Source: a virus. Taken from it: 40,183 nucleotides of DNA. The DNA lies in the IMG/VR virus record IMGVR_UViG_3300020220_000129, positions 1 to 40,183 of that record. One strand, given 5' to 3'. The translations under genes were made by a program, and so were the position numbers. The first letter of the stretch is position 1, and each line of letters opens with the position of its first letter. This document shows, in pieces, positions 16,601 to 25,910 of this stretch. Below the pieces are notes generated by a model. It worked only from the letters and a program-made list of their open reading frames with translations, was not told where the DNA came from and searched no databases.

Positions 16601-19600
16601 CTACCTTGTGGAGGTAATTTACCATTAAGTTTAATACTAACTGTTAGAGACGTATTTGCTGTTCCACTGCTTGGCGTAACACTATTAATTACAAGACCGC
16701 CAGTAGTATTCGAGTCTCCAGAAGGCTTTGCTACCTCTTTTCCTGGATCACAGTTTGGTTTTGGCTCTTCATGGCATGGACACGGTGGATTTAAAGCATC
16801 AGTTGCGCTCTGAGCCGGGCCTGATATAGCACCATTTGCCCAGGCAACTAGTCTGTTTGTTAGCCACTCACTTACAGCGGTATATGCTTGAGCCTGCTCT
16901 CCTGGAAAATACGTGTTTAAAATCTTTTGTAAAACAGTATTACCAGACTGCAACCAAGCACTTGTCGCTTGTGGTCTATCTAAATCTGCAATATTTGATA
17001 AAACACTACTTAGATTTTCTTCAACGCTTTTAGAAATAGCTGGATCAACTTTTAACGCAACCAAGCTAGCTTCAACTAAACCAGAAATAAGTTTTGCAGA
17101 TGCTCTAGGATTAGCCTTAGGATTAAATACCGGCAGGAATTGTCCGGGTCGTGATTCAAACAAATACACTAAGTTATTAAAATAAGTACCATTAAGAGTT
17201 GACCACGGATTTTGTGGATCTCCCCCAGTTTCAAATAATCCGGCAAAACCATCATTTATAAACCTTACAAAGCCACTAGACTTTGTAACAACCGTTGTAC
17301 TATTAGATGTACTAGCTATATTATTTATACTTCTATTAATACTGTCATTAGTTATACTTGTTGCAGTATCTACAACATTCTGGATACGTACATCTTCAGG
17401 TAAACTAGTTGACGTTTTTGCTAAACTTAATAATGCATTTTCTACAGATACAAATTTTTCAACATCAGGGGCAAGTTGTGTATTTGGTGGATATTGTATA
17501 GTTAAACCGTATACTTCTGGCGCAGTATAAGAAGACTGGTTATTAATACTTTTAAGTCTTTCTTTTATACTATTTGGTAGTAAAGTATCATAAGCTTCTA
17601 TAAGTTTAGTAAACCTATAATTTATTTTTTCTTCTTGGTTGTTACCAATATTATAAGTAAGTACTTCTTTTACTTTGTTAACAAAATCAATTGGTAAATT
17701 AACAACTTGTACGCTAGGTGCTAAGGAAGCTACGTATTGTTTTTTAGCAGTATCAATAATATCTTTATTTGACTGCCTATAATTTAATTTTGCATCTACA
17801 GCTAAGCTAGATGCAATCAAATGTGTTGCAAAAGAAATTTTTTCTGCAATAACAGGGTGACCAACACTTTGTAAAATATTTTTTGAATCACGTAAATTAC
17901 TTGGCGGCCTTTCACGAGCAACCCAAAGATTTGGTTCAGTTTCTTTTGGAATTACAGTTTCAAAAGAATAAACAGCATTTCCACTAGAATCTTTAACAAC
18001 AAAGTCTTCTACAAATTCTTTAGAAGTTAATCCAGTACTTTCTCTGTATGTTGTAACTGAACTTACTCGAGTTACAGTTCCACCTGGGGTATAAACAGTG
18101 TCATCATCATCATCTTGATAAGAATCTGTTGGTGTTACTTCTATAGAAATAATTTGGCAAATAGCTGTATTACCATTAAAAATATAGTTGTATCCAAACT
18201 TATTTTTACTAATTACAGCATAAGTTGTAACAGGTACTTCTGTTGCAGTTGAAGGCTGAAACGTAAACTCAGACTGAGCTTCGTTAGTACCCCAGCGCAT
18301 AATTGTAGGAAAGTACTTTTGTAAAGTACCTAAATAAATTACTTTAGCTATAACAAGATTTGATAAAGACTGTAAATCTTTATTCAAGTACTCAAATAAT
18401 ACAGACTGTGCAGCTGATCCCTCGTATTCTGGTACAAGCAGTGTATGTCCTCTTGGATTAACATCACCAAGGTTATAAGGAATTTTATAAACCGGGTTGG
18501 GGCCATTAGATTCAGGTGTACCTAGCAGTACACAATTTAAATCCTTAAATGACACCGAATCCGTTGGGCTTGGGTCTATTAATACTAATGCACTACCTGT
18601 AGAAACTGTCAAACCAAAAGAATCAAATCCACCTAAACTAATACTCGGTAAGTACTGTGCTTGAACTTCACGGTCTACGACCTCTCTACCTACTTTACTA
18701 AGTAAACGCTCACTTACAGTAATAGGTTGGCCTGCTGCCACAACAGGAAATTGTTCAGGCAAGGTATCAAGAACAAGGTTAGTAATAAACCCCCAAGTGT
18801 TTAAGAGCCCACTTAAGTTTAACTTGTAACGAAGCGACAAGTTTAAAATAAAATCATTGTATTCTTCTAAGTAGTTTCGAGAAAAATCTTTTATATTGTA
18901 TTTTTCTTTATATAATTTTGGTACATCAATAGTTAGTACTTCGCGTAGCCCTTCCCAATCAGCAAAAATATTTACTAGCTCTAAAAGAAATCCATACGAA
19001 ATATCTGGTTCAGGCTGAGTTTCAAAACCCTCAAGAAGCAGTAACTCATTACCGTTAAATCCCAAACGTTGCTTACGGTAACACCTAACAAGCTCCAAAC
19101 CCAACATCTCTTCAACACTAAATCTAACACTCGGGTTATGTAATGATGACACTACAGGAGCTTCTGAGAGGCTGTAGAAGCCCACTGCACGAGCTATTCC
19201 ATAGTAGAACGCCCCACGACCAAGAACTTGTACAGAGGTCTCAGAGAGCGCATAGGGGTCTTTAGCCTGGTAGCTTAAAGCTGCTAATCCCAAAGCTTCT
19301 ACTAGTTCAATAACATAGCCACTAGTATTGAAAGCTTTAATCAAATCAGGTAAGTAGTCAATGTTAAGCTTTATAAGGCCTTCTAAAGGGCTCCAGACAG
19401 CAACCTGGTTAGCAGTAAACTCTTGGTCAGCTGCGCCTGCCTGTCTAAATGTAAGGCTTGATAAAGTAGTTTGCCGGCTTGCGTGATTTCCAGGAAAGTT
19501 ACCTGTTAAAAACTTAAGCTTTTCTACACAAGCTGCAAGATCATTAACAAGCTGATTAGGGTTACTAATTTGATCTATATAATTTTTATCTAGCTCAAGC

Positions 19601-19641
19601 TTTACAGTACCCTGGGGAGAGTTTAGTACAGTATAAGACAT
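13696..19641 (-). CDS. Giant tail/baseplate-associated structural protein (1981 aa)
   Basis: Not recognisable as a single known family. The first ~950 residues are mixed alpha/beta. A Cys-rich linker follows (CPCH at 954-957, C964), then an IPT/TIG or other immunoglobulin-like beta domain (about 983-1080, INSVTPSSGTANTSLTVS), then a run of nine Thr (1086-1094) and PP. A segment near 1410-1560 (RPIYQVMGINEEVIEFVG...DRVWYQISFRITDHF) resembles domains of baseplate/tail-tip proteins such as the XkdP or DNA-circularisation group; this is weak. The C-terminal ~350 residues are mostly helical. An 11-residue tandem repeat (LKPKLPAAIRD / LKSKLPAAIPK) occurs near 1603-1625. The start has GAGGTTAGGG just upstream. 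By context between the DUF4815-type protein and terminase it is probably an external baseplate, fibre-network or tail-associated component. Confidence 0.85.
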   Translation of the reverse strand: MSYTVLNSPQGTVKLELDKNYIDQISNPNQLVNDLAACVEKLKFLTGNFPGNHASRQTTLSSLTFRQAGAADQEFTANQVAVWSPLEGLIKLNIDYLPDLIKAFNTSGYVIELVEALGLAALSYQAKDPYALSETSVQVLGRGAFYYGIARAVGFYSLSEAPVVSSLHNPSVRFSVEEMLGLELVRCYRKQRLGFNGNELLLLEGFETQPEPDISYGFLLELVNIFADWEGLREVLTIDVPKLYKEKYNIKDFSRNYLEEYNDFILNLSLRYKLNLSGLLNTWGFITNLVLDTLPEQFPVVAAGQPITVSERLLSKVGREVVDREVQAQYLPSISLGGFDSFGLTVSTGSALVLIDPSPTDSVSFKDLNCVLLGTPESNGPNPVYKIPYNLGDVNPRGHTLLVPEYEGSAAQSVLFEYLNKDLQSLSNLVIAKVIYLGTLQKYFPTIMRWGTNEAQSEFTFQPSTATEVPVTTYAVISKNKFGYNYIFNGNTAICQIISIEVTPTDSYQDDDDDTVYTPGGTVTRVSSVTTYRESTGLTSKEFVEDFVVKDSSGNAVYSFETVIPKETEPNLWVARERPPSNLRDSKNILQSVGHPVIAEKISFATHLIASSLAVDAKLNYRQSNKDIIDTAKKQYVASLAPSVQVVNLPIDFVNKVKEVLTYNIGNNQEEKINYRFTKLIEAYDTLLPNSIKERLKSINNQSSYTAPEVYGLTIQYPPNTQLAPDVEKFVSVENALLSLAKTSTSLPEDVRIQNVVDTATSITNDSINRSINNIASTSNSTTVVTKSSGFVRFINDGFAGLFETGGDPQNPWSTLNGTYFNNLVYLFESRPGQFLPVFNPKANPRASAKLISGLVEASLVALKVDPAISKSVEENLSSVLSNIADLDRPQATSAWLQSGNTVLQKILNTYFPGEQAQAYTAVSEWLTNRLVAWANGAISGPAQSATDALNPPCPCHEEPKPNCDPGKEVAKPSGDSNTTGGLVINSVTPSSGTANTSLTVSIKLNGKLPPQGRTPSGVSIGNTSGSNIHYNDTNGTITANFTLPATVGAKNVSVSFPQPYLGEDVKLTITKRNGFTVNGVAGGGTTTTTTTTTPPERTYTPVFRKYATGLEGDLQYNIDYAGVIAGINKSYGFETIDSPELQGFIGYRLGTTSTVVPVYNPTNDPRLLIDVTNSHVNRLTVAALQNLSINYLHGSNNYKDVEIVRRNLDDKVSQAAAARFHAGLVTAAVIGAANKAFSTEGFAKAKDILEGFSTGRVRSRTSSGTVPLVSNKKIRDAVTAYKTALDSGDTIVGATYDGYPIAILNTYIELQTLDEREKFNKANPVIAGKNIFTINQEAALRGVRRPSLPPAEMKMASVAQIKSLASKEKYTFEVMPAIRSYGSSSNQGMQPPGAGHGISWKSSLNIAKLNVPGGRPIYQVMGINEEVIEFVGSFLGMRSLAEQGSRFDSSQFEDLPISDGLTYNTSANYYRAQQESNIIRYMQLSGEMLELTIRSYAGSQRDDEDQGIAINVKGYIHQFQRFIKSDDRVWYQISFRITDHFMKKIITTATVSTGTPGPPRIGRAEPFFPLVDESRNITTLPGTNILNLGIPNAPSSGLRATRNLKPKLPAAIRDLKSKLPAAIPKPRDIVATEDSVIQRRESIPKVNTKDALSTNLSKLITRWNGILPTNTSNSSAVQMFKNYRAVSSVFINDIKTNMLAWESKGNTTNYTNFDTSYFSNVHVLKFYNEFVSNLSLLRTYIARVRVAHTTNPTLELEKNNIANRLEAVANAVEKINKEGSIGTANMFVNDPSGFALYIDDVEKYIPTIAEDFTNTQLKKFLEDKKQILIELKRAKATITSIGSSNIGKNGNFKTKLESTLDSWKLAVDTYINKLSTADISHEAHVIQRGYQQLNDKFITNAKSGSNPFFAPERLQEYITFIKTMDLGSPRANQTDADLSALRAVQLKVVIDLQSSLKLLRNSNIATRATGDSGLRSVVGE
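14769..14834 (-). repeat. Two 33-bp tandem repeats inside the giant tail protein gene
   Basis: Copies at 14769-14801 and 14802-14834 differ at only two positions. They encode two 11-residue units around KLPAAI, probably a flexible linker between the middle beta domain and the C-terminal helical region. Confidence 0.85.
16360..16386 (-). repeat. Trinucleotide (ACT/ACA) run encoding nine threonines
   Basis: Nine consecutive Thr codons (seven ACT, two ACA) follow a Gly-Gly-Gly stretch and precede Pro-Pro. It marks a linker directly after the Ig-like domain. As a triplet microsatellite its copy number could vary without frameshift. Confidence 0.85.
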
Positions 19642-19651
19642 GCCCTAACCT

Positions 19652-22579
19652 CTATAACACATGCGTTTCAATATCACTAATTTGAGGATTATTCTGGAAT
19701 GCAGTCGCAGTATAAGAAATAACAATTAGTAATTTTTTACGTATGTTATCAGCGTTATCTTTTATAGTTACTACCATACCGCGTAAAAGACCTGCATCTA
19801 CATACTCTTGCGGTGTATCTACAAATCCTTGAGCAGTATAAGTAGTAGTTAAACTATCACCAAAATAGCTGTACTTTACTTCTACTTTATAATCTTCAAG
19901 TGCGGGAAACGCATTACCATCTACAACCCAAGTAAGTGTATCTACTCTTGTAGGTTCAGCTGCCAATTCAGCTGAATTAGCGTAAGTAATGGTATTGCTA
20001 ACATCTCCAGATAAAATATTTTGTGTAATTAACGCTGGTAAGATCTTTAAAAGATCAGAAATTTGATCATTAATTTGTTGTTGTTCTACGACGTTTGTAA
20101 GCCTAAACCGGTATTGCTTAATGTCATTTGCACTGTTAATTGGTACAGTAACTAGAGCAAGAGGTAGTTTATTATTTTCCTGTAAAGCTGTGAGTGCTGC
20201 AGTTTCACCTAAGTCAGACGCATTCCCAAGTAGCTGATAACCTAGACTCCCGTCAGGACCATCTTCTCGAACATTACCTGAAAAATAAACAATATATTTT
20301 GTTATTTGACTTCCAGTATATTTGTAAACTATGATGGAGCTTCTAAAACTTACATCACCCTGACTAAAAGATAAGTACGGGCCATTAATTGTATTACTAT
20401 TTGGATTACTCCAACTAGATAAAAGAATATTAGATGTAGTAGGTTCTTTTGAAGTTGTTAATTTAAATCCTGTATTAAATTCTTCACTTGTATCATAAGT
20501 TAACTGAGAATTTAGAGTTGGCGGTAAAGTAAGGTCAACTGTAGCAGTATATAAAACTGTTAAAGCTGTACCTACTTGTGGTCTAATAGAGGCTCTACGG
20601 ACAATAGTATTTTTCTGAAATACTAGCGGCTTATAGTACCACCCAATTACTGCTCTTTTAACTGGTAAATTATTAACTATTTGTGTTCTGAATACAATAT
20701 CCCAATCTAGACCGCGTTCATAAACTCTCGTATTATCACTAATTTTTACAATTTCTGATACGTTTGGAACACCTAGTAGTTCGAGGTCTGCAATAGGTAT
20801 TGAAGCATCATCACCAAGATGGACACCTTCACCATATACATTTGAATTACCAGTATAGGTAATAGTTTCTTTAAAAAGTGATAGTGCTGAAGCACCATCT
20901 ATAGATATAAATGTACCAAAAGTAACTTTATGTACACCAGTTGTAAAAGCAGTAATTTCTGGGGTTGTTAATGTAACCGTATTATTGTTTTCTGGGTAAA
21001 TAGTAACTGTTTTACTAGATTGATTTCTATTATTACTCGTACCAACTTCTGGATTAATTCCTAAAAACAGCCTTCCTTTTACAAATGCATTACCAGGACT
21101 TACTTGAACTTTATGGCTTTGACCACTAATTTGAGAAACTTCAAGACCCTCAATTACTGAGCTACTAACAACATTACTAAGACGTTCAGATAAAAATGAA
21201 TCTGTTAGTTTTGTGTATTCTCGGTTTGGTAGGCTTGAAATAATTTCTCCATTATAAGTAATGTGTACTGGATAAATTCTTGTAAGGGCATCTTCTTTTG
21301 ATACCCCGTATTCTTCAATAAAAGCAGATTCAATTGTATCGTTTAAGTCAGTATCTCTAATAATGTAATCTAAATTATCACTAACAATAGCTGGAATTAC
21401 TTGATTAGATAGTAGTGTACCATTTAAACTAGTAAAACTATTATTAGTAAAATTACCATGACTAATATAACTAGAAGGACCAACAACAAAACTACTGTAA
21501 GCTGATCCAGATGCAGTTACAAACTGTTTGTACTTAGGTTTACGTTCTTCATTCTTATAAAGTAAGTGCAAGTCGGAAATATAAATTTCTATCCCTGTAC
21601 TGATTGAACTATTACTAGTAATTTCTAAACCAATGTTAAGTGGTGTACTAGAACCTACCCCCAAACTAGTTAAAATATCTGGTGTAATTTCTAGAGATAT
21701 ATTAGATGCTGTTCCAGCGGTTAAACTTGTTGAAGGATTGCTGTTATTAGGTACAAGCGAAGAACTACTAATAAAAAGCTGTGGACGAACTGAAATTGTA
21801 TTACCATTACCTGGATTTACTACTTTAACTGAAAACTTTATTTTTGAACCTGGTGTGATAGTCTTACTTTCTTTAGAAAAAATCTTTAGTAGTGTTGCAC
21901 CAGTAACCGCTGGTGGTAATGTAACTTTTGCGTTATACACACAATCTGAAGAGATGCTTTCAGTAGTATCAATATTAAAAACAAGGCTTGCAGCAGTGTT
22001 AGGATCGTTAGTTATTCCACCTAAATTATTAATTTTTTTATCATCAAAGTCTGATACAGAAAGCGTACCAGCAACCCAAATAGGCGTGACTTTAAGTCTA
22101 TTAGCACCAGGTAACCCTAAAGCTGTACCGTTTATATCACTAATTGCAGGGTCGTATAAGCTAGCATCTGAAGCAGACTGTACTACTTCTTTTCTTAGAT
22201 AAACTCCTAAAAAGCCCCATAGTGGTACATCATTTTTACTCTTTGGAACAGCTAAACCTGTAACTTTTTCAGAAACTTCGTGTACAACCCCATCAATCCA
22301 GATTTTTCCTGAACCCTCTGTATTGTAAGTTACAACTGGTAAAGACTCTGAATCAAAAGTTTTACTATCTTCACCTAACCTAGTTAAAAACATCCCAGAA
22401 ACAACGTCGCCGTTTTGTAAAAAACTATCACCTGTACGTTGTACAAGATCTTTAGCAAGCGACTGAATCTCGTTTAGTTCTGCAGACTGCGGAACTTCAC
22501 CAGCAATATTTCGCCATTCAAAAAAGTTTTTGGATTTACTGTATCTATTGTAATAACCGCTATCTGGGGTAAAAGGCAT
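19652..22579 (-). CDS. DUF4815-type tail/baseplate protein (975 aa)
   Basis: The N-terminal ~140 residues match the DUF4815 pattern found in phage tail-associated proteins: DSGYYNRYSKSKNFFEWRN, then PQSAELNEIQSLAKDL (about 30-45), RTGDSFLQNGDVVSG (49-63) and a gKIWIDGVVHEV strand (92-103). The rest is beta-rich, Ser/Thr/Asn-rich, without membrane spans, with carbohydrate-binding-like stretches (VYNAKVTLPPAVTGA, 217-231) that I cannot assign to a family. Such proteins are thought to be structural, connecting baseplate and fibres or forming adsorption parts; that is inference. The start has a modest AGG site 9 bases upstream. Its stop lies 10 bases before the start of the giant protein. Confidence 0.78.
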   Translation of the reverse strand: MPFTPDSGYYNRYSKSKNFFEWRNIAGEVPQSAELNEIQSLAKDLVQRTGDSFLQNGDVVSGMFLTRLGEDSKTFDSESLPVVTYNTEGSGKIWIDGVVHEVSEKVTGLAVPKSKNDVPLWGFLGVYLRKEVVQSASDASLYDPAISDINGTALGLPGANRLKVTPIWVAGTLSVSDFDDKKINNLGGITNDPNTAASLVFNIDTTESISSDCVYNAKVTLPPAVTGATLLKIFSKESKTITPGSKIKFSVKVVNPGNGNTISVRPQLFISSSSLVPNNSNPSTSLTAGTASNISLEITPDILTSLGVGSSTPLNIGLEITSNSSISTGIEIYISDLHLLYKNEERKPKYKQFVTASGSAYSSFVVGPSSYISHGNFTNNSFTSLNGTLLSNQVIPAIVSDNLDYIIRDTDLNDTIESAFIEEYGVSKEDALTRIYPVHITYNGEIISSLPNREYTKLTDSFLSERLSNVVSSSVIEGLEVSQISGQSHKVQVSPGNAFVKGRLFLGINPEVGTSNNRNQSSKTVTIYPENNNTVTLTTPEITAFTTGVHKVTFGTFISIDGASALSLFKETITYTGNSNVYGEGVHLGDDASIPIADLELLGVPNVSEIVKISDNTRVYERGLDWDIVFRTQIVNNLPVKRAVIGWYYKPLVFQKNTIVRRASIRPQVGTALTVLYTATVDLTLPPTLNSQLTYDTSEEFNTGFKLTTSKEPTTSNILLSSWSNPNSNTINGPYLSFSQGDVSFRSSIIVYKYTGSQITKYIVYFSGNVREDGPDGSLGYQLLGNASDLGETAALTALQENNKLPLALVTVPINSANDIKQYRFRLTNVVEQQQINDQISDLLKILPALITQNILSGDVSNTITYANSAELAAEPTRVDTLTWVVDGNAFPALEDYKVEVKYSYFGDSLTTTYTAQGFVDTPQEYVDAGLLRGMVVTIKDNADNIRKKLLIVISYTATAFQNNPQISDIETHVL

Positions 22580-22595
22580 ATTATTTTACCTACAC

Positions 22596-23099
22596 TTACA
22601 CATCAATAATCATTCCAACGGTTTTAGAAACACCGTTTGTAACGGTAATTCCACTACTTTTATGTACGGCTTCAATTATGTAATTAACTCCTGCAGCTTT
22701 AATATCCGTAGCAGAGACGTTAGAAGCAGTAACACTAATCCCTTGCAGATGGCTTACAAGAATAATGTAAATAACATTTGTTTGAGCTGCAACACTATCA
22801 GTTGTAAGTGGAGCTTCAAAATATACGCTTGTAACATTACCAGTTGAAATATCACTAATACTTCCTGTAAGAACTTTATAGTTTTTATCACCATAACTTA
22901 CAGTAAGCTGCCCATCGACAACGGGTCCAAGTATCTCTCGCTTTGTAACTCGAGCAGCCCCAACTAAGTTATTTGTATTAATAACTAAACTAGAAGATTC
23001 AGCATCTGCTTGTGTGCTAAAAAGCATGTACATAGGCATAGAAGCATCAGCGTAATTCATAGCTTTTTTAGCTTTGCCGCTAATATGAAGTGTAGCCAT
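22596..23099 (-). CDS. Unknown virion-type protein (167 aa) in the baseplate cluster
   Basis: From ATG 23099 (MATLHISGKAKKAMNYADAS) the protein has 167 residues, mostly beta-strand-like (VDGQLTVSYGDKNYKVLTG, NVIYIILVSHLQG) with no cysteine, signal or membrane span. This start was preferred over one 24 bases upstream because it lies one base past the stop of the preceding gene (TAAAATG). Position between a baseplate protein and the DUF4815-type protein suggests a small baseplate or fibre-connector component. No family recognised. Confidence 0.75.
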   Translation of the reverse strand: MATLHISGKAKKAMNYADASMPMYMLFSTQADAESSSLVINTNNLVGAARVTKREILGPVVDGQLTVSYGDKNYKVLTGSISDISTGNVTSVYFEAPLTTDSVAAQTNVIYIILVSHLQGISVTASNVSATDIKAAGVNYIIEAVHKSSGITVTNGVSKTVGMIIDV

Positions 23100-23100
23100 T

Positions 23101-24162
23101 TTATACCTGGTGATACCCTGCACTACGCGTAGTAGTTGCCTTACCTGTAAACTCTAAATCCCACTCAGTTTGTACAAAACTAACAGTAGCTGGTGTCTCT
23201 TGTGGTTTTCCTAAAAACAGTTGACTTTTTACGTCTATGTATACGCCAGCAGCTTTAATCGTTGTTAGTACATCTACAATTTGTTGACCTGATTCCTGAA
23301 GGTTAGATATAACTATTTCTAGTTTACCACCCTGATGCCTAGAAGATGGAAAAACTCTTGAACCAGTTCTACCTAGATTAGTATAGCTTCCTAAATCGGT
23401 TTTGAGGGCATTAATTCGTTCGATTTTTTTAGGATCGTTAGAACTACTTTCAAAGGTAGAGTCTGTTAGTGGCGCATTACCTGTAACAGGTACAGGGTAG
23501 TAAGTATTTGGCTTGGCACTGGGGGTGCCCAATTGTAACTTACTTAACTCTTTGTACTTTTTATTATAGGCTGATAGTCTATCAAAGTACTCTACATCAC
23601 TTTCAGTTTCAAGTTTTCTAGGTTTATACGACCTAGCAGAGGGCCAAGCCTTGATTAACTTAAAAGGCTCTATAACCGTAACAGAGGTACCGCCAGGTAA
23701 AAGTTTTGTAATTGTTTTTTGTATAGCATCAATGGTTACGTTTTGTTTTGTAAATAAAGCTACAAGTGCGTTTGCATAACCATCTAATCTACTAGAGTAT
23801 TCAGCACTATCTGTTAAAGTATTCTCCCAGCTACGACCATCAGCATCTGGATTAATTCCATAATCTTTGTATGTATTTCTAAGATGACTGACCCAACGAT
23901 CGCCTAATGGGCTTTCGCCCTTAATAAACATAGAGTGCTTAAGATCTTTTATAGCAGCAAGCCAGCTTGCTAGTCCTGTAGCAATTGAAATAAAAATAGC
24001 ACTTGATACAGATGTTGCTTTTAGACTAGTATTACTTGTAATTACTTTACTAACACTATTTCCGTACCAACCAGATACTTTTGGAATTAAACTAATTAAA
24101 GTATTAAAAACTATTGGTATAAGATTACTATACTCAACAGACTTTCTATTAAAGTAACTCAT
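23101..24162 (-). CDS. Baseplate-region protein (353 aa) following baseplate J, unknown
   Basis: A 353-residue protein whose start overlaps the stop of the baseplate J gene (TAATG), so the two are translationally coupled. In many contractile-tailed phages the gene after the J/gp47-like protein encodes another wedge subunit (gpI-type); that positional analogy is the only functional hint. The N-terminus has a hydrophobic helix (about 54-70, SSAIFISIATGLASWLAAI), possibly packing rather than membrane. The C-terminus has an alpha/beta segment GGKLEIVISNLQESGQQIV. No motif proves the family. Confidence 0.75.
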   Translation of the reverse strand: MSYFNRKSVEYSNLIPIVFNTLISLIPKVSGWYGNSVSKVITSNTSLKATSVSSAIFISIATGLASWLAAIKDLKHSMFIKGESPLGDRWVSHLRNTYKDYGINPDADGRSWENTLTDSAEYSSRLDGYANALVALFTKQNVTIDAIQKTITKLLPGGTSVTVIEPFKLIKAWPSARSYKPRKLETESDVEYFDRLSAYNKKYKELSKLQLGTPSAKPNTYYPVPVTGNAPLTDSTFESSSNDPKKIERINALKTDLGSYTNLGRTGSRVFPSSRHQGGKLEIVISNLQESGQQIVDVLTTIKAAGVYIDVKSQLFLGKPQETPATVSFVQTEWDLEFTGKATTTRSAGYHQV

Positions 24163-25409
24163 TAGGCAAACTCAACGTCATTTAAGGCTAAAATACCCCC
24201 AGAAACCGGGTATACTTCGCCTAAATTTCCAGCATTAATTGGTGTGCCTGAAATTGTTTTTGCAGCTACCGTGATTCCGCCAGTAGCAACTAGACCAACT
24301 CCTGATTCAAGATCAGCTTTATAAAGTTCATTTTGTAAAGCAAAAAGTCTTATAGGTTCATCGATTTCTAGAGAATTAAATTTAGTTTCTAGTGTACTTT
24401 CAATAAGTCGTTTGTATGCGTCACTTAAAGTACTTTGAGTAGTTCTTACAGTAACTACTAAAATAATTTGTGTGACTGGTACAGTAAAGATATCATAAGC
24501 AATTCCAGCCGCTTTATTAGTTTCAATAGCGTTAACAATATTTGCTTCAATAAGTGCTAAACCTTCTTGAATATTAGAAGGCTGCACTTGTACAACAATA
24601 TGGCCTGGGTATTTTCTTAAGTTATTACTTGTTTCAGGGCCATCAATACTGTTGTTAATTACCTTACTATTATCGTAAACAGTACAAGCTCTGACACCAC
24701 TTACAGATTTTACAGATGCTTCAATAATTTCTACAGTACCTTTACCTAGGTTTTGAATATAAGTTTTAAACCTTTCTCTTGCCTCTTCATCTGTTTCATC
24801 GTCTAAGCCATTACTTAGCGGACTACCAGAAACATTTCCAGAACTATCTATATTAGAACCAACAATAAACTTTAAACCGCTATAAGTTGGATTATTTGAA
24901 ACTAAAGTAGTACCCGCCTGTAAATTAGCTTCAGACGTTTTTGATGTACATCTAACACTTAATGTTTTACTATTTCTAATATCATTAATTGGTCCAAAAA
25001 CACTAGTATCAGAACCACTTATAACAACAAACTCTAAGTTATAATTTCCAGTAAAAAATAAAGAACTATTAATATCAATATCTGCTGTAAAACTAACACC
25101 AGGATCTCTAACTACTAAAACAGTTCCACTAGCTTGTGTACCGGTTTTCATTTCAAATGCAAAATCTCTAAACCGCCTTTTTAATAGATCTCCTGTAGCA
25201 GTTTCAATATAAAATCCATCTATTAAACTTTCGAGCTCTGACCACATACCAGAAATTGTTGAAGAAATAGACCTAAATATACTTCCAATAATCGATCCTT
25301 CACTGAAGTCGGTTAACTTTTTTGTATTGCCCTGTTGTTGTGATACAAGGGTATCAACCATTTCCTGATTAATGGTTTTAAAAGTTTTTGACTCAAATTC
25401 TTTTGGCAT
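24162..25409 (-). CDS. Baseplate J-like protein (wedge subunit, gp47/gpJ family)
   Basis: A 415-residue baseplate wedge protein. It has the family layout: an N-terminal helical part with DFSEGSIIGSIFRSISSTISG and a LDGFYIETATGDLLKRR stretch (about 34-80), a central beta domain, the diagnostic GLDDETDEEARERF motif (about 199-212) followed by GKGTVEIIEASVKSVSGVR, and a C-terminal region with IVVQVQPSN and VTVRTTQSTL. J-like proteins join the inner baseplate ring to the outer parts. The start is supported by AGGGAAC upstream, and it follows the gp25-like gene by 12 bases, the usual order for wedge genes (gp25 then J). Confidence 0.92.
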   Translation of the reverse strand: MPKEFESKTFKTINQEMVDTLVSQQQGNTKKLTDFSEGSIIGSIFRSISSTISGMWSELESLIDGFYIETATGDLLKRRFRDFAFEMKTGTQASGTVLVVRDPGVSFTADIDINSSLFFTGNYNLEFVVISGSDTSVFGPINDIRNSKTLSVRCTSKTSEANLQAGTTLVSNNPTYSGLKFIVGSNIDSSGNVSGSPLSNGLDDETDEEARERFKTYIQNLGKGTVEIIEASVKSVSGVRACTVYDNSKVINNSIDGPETSNNLRKYPGHIVVQVQPSNIQEGLALIEANIVNAIETNKAAGIAYDIFTVPVTQIILVVTVRTTQSTLSDAYKRLIESTLETKFNSLEIDEPIRLFALQNELYKADLESGVGLVATGGITVAAKTISGTPINAGNLGEVYPVSGGILALNDVEFA

Positions 25410-25421
25410 ACTTATTGTTCC

Positions 25422-25910
25422 CTAACTAATACTCAAAGAGCTAGACTCATTTGACCCAATACGAATAGTTTGCTCAGACTCTACGCCGGTAATTTCATAC
25501 GTAATAGACAAGTTTATCTTTCCACGGGATATATCAACAATGTCCAGATTTATGTCAGTTACCGAGATGCGCGTATCTTCAGAAATTACCCTAACTACTG
25601 TATCAGTAAAATTCTTTACCCAATGATTTGTAAGTGGCTCAGATATAAAGGTATGTAACATAGAGCCATAGGTGCTATCGTAATAAACCCAGTTTTTTGA
25701 ACCCGCTTCTGTGTAGGTTACTACTAATGCTTGATAAGCTCCAAGCGGAGTTCTAAGCCTTCTAATCAAACTCTCTTTTACGTTAATTTCGTTACTAGCT
25801 AAAGCCAAGTCACCATCTTTTATGTCAAAGTCTATTTCATCTACGGGTATTGAGGCTATGATTCTGTTGTCTTTTTGAAGTAACAAATCGCTGAAAGGAT
25901 CTAATGCCAT
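25422..25910 (-). CDS. gp25-like baseplate wedge protein
   Basis: A 162-residue protein with the arrangement of gp25/GPW family wedge proteins: an N-terminal strand region (DFDIKDGDLAL), a helix-turn KESLIRRLRTPLGAYQAL (about 46-62) equivalent to the family's LxTxxGxx motif, then YYDSTYGSMLHTFIS (77-90), a helix VKNFTDTVVRVISED, and paired C-terminal beta strands. gp25 polymerises with gp6/gpJ-type subunits and helps nucleate the sheath. Its ATG directly follows the preceding stop (TAAATG) with GAGG upstream. Placement immediately before the J gene strengthens the call. Confidence 0.82.
   Translation of the reverse strand: MALDPFSDLLLQKDNRIIASIPVDEIDFDIKDGDLALASNEINVKESLIRRLRTPLGAYQALVVTYTEAGSKNWVYYDSTYGSMLHTFISEPLTNHWVKNFTDTVVRVISEDTRISVTDINLDIVDISRGKINLSITYEITGVESEQTIRIGSNESSSLSIS

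Noticed and set aside
21633-22202. 189-codon + strand frame opposite the DUF4815-type gene
   Set aside because: Antisense shadow of a gene with a clear N-terminal family pattern.
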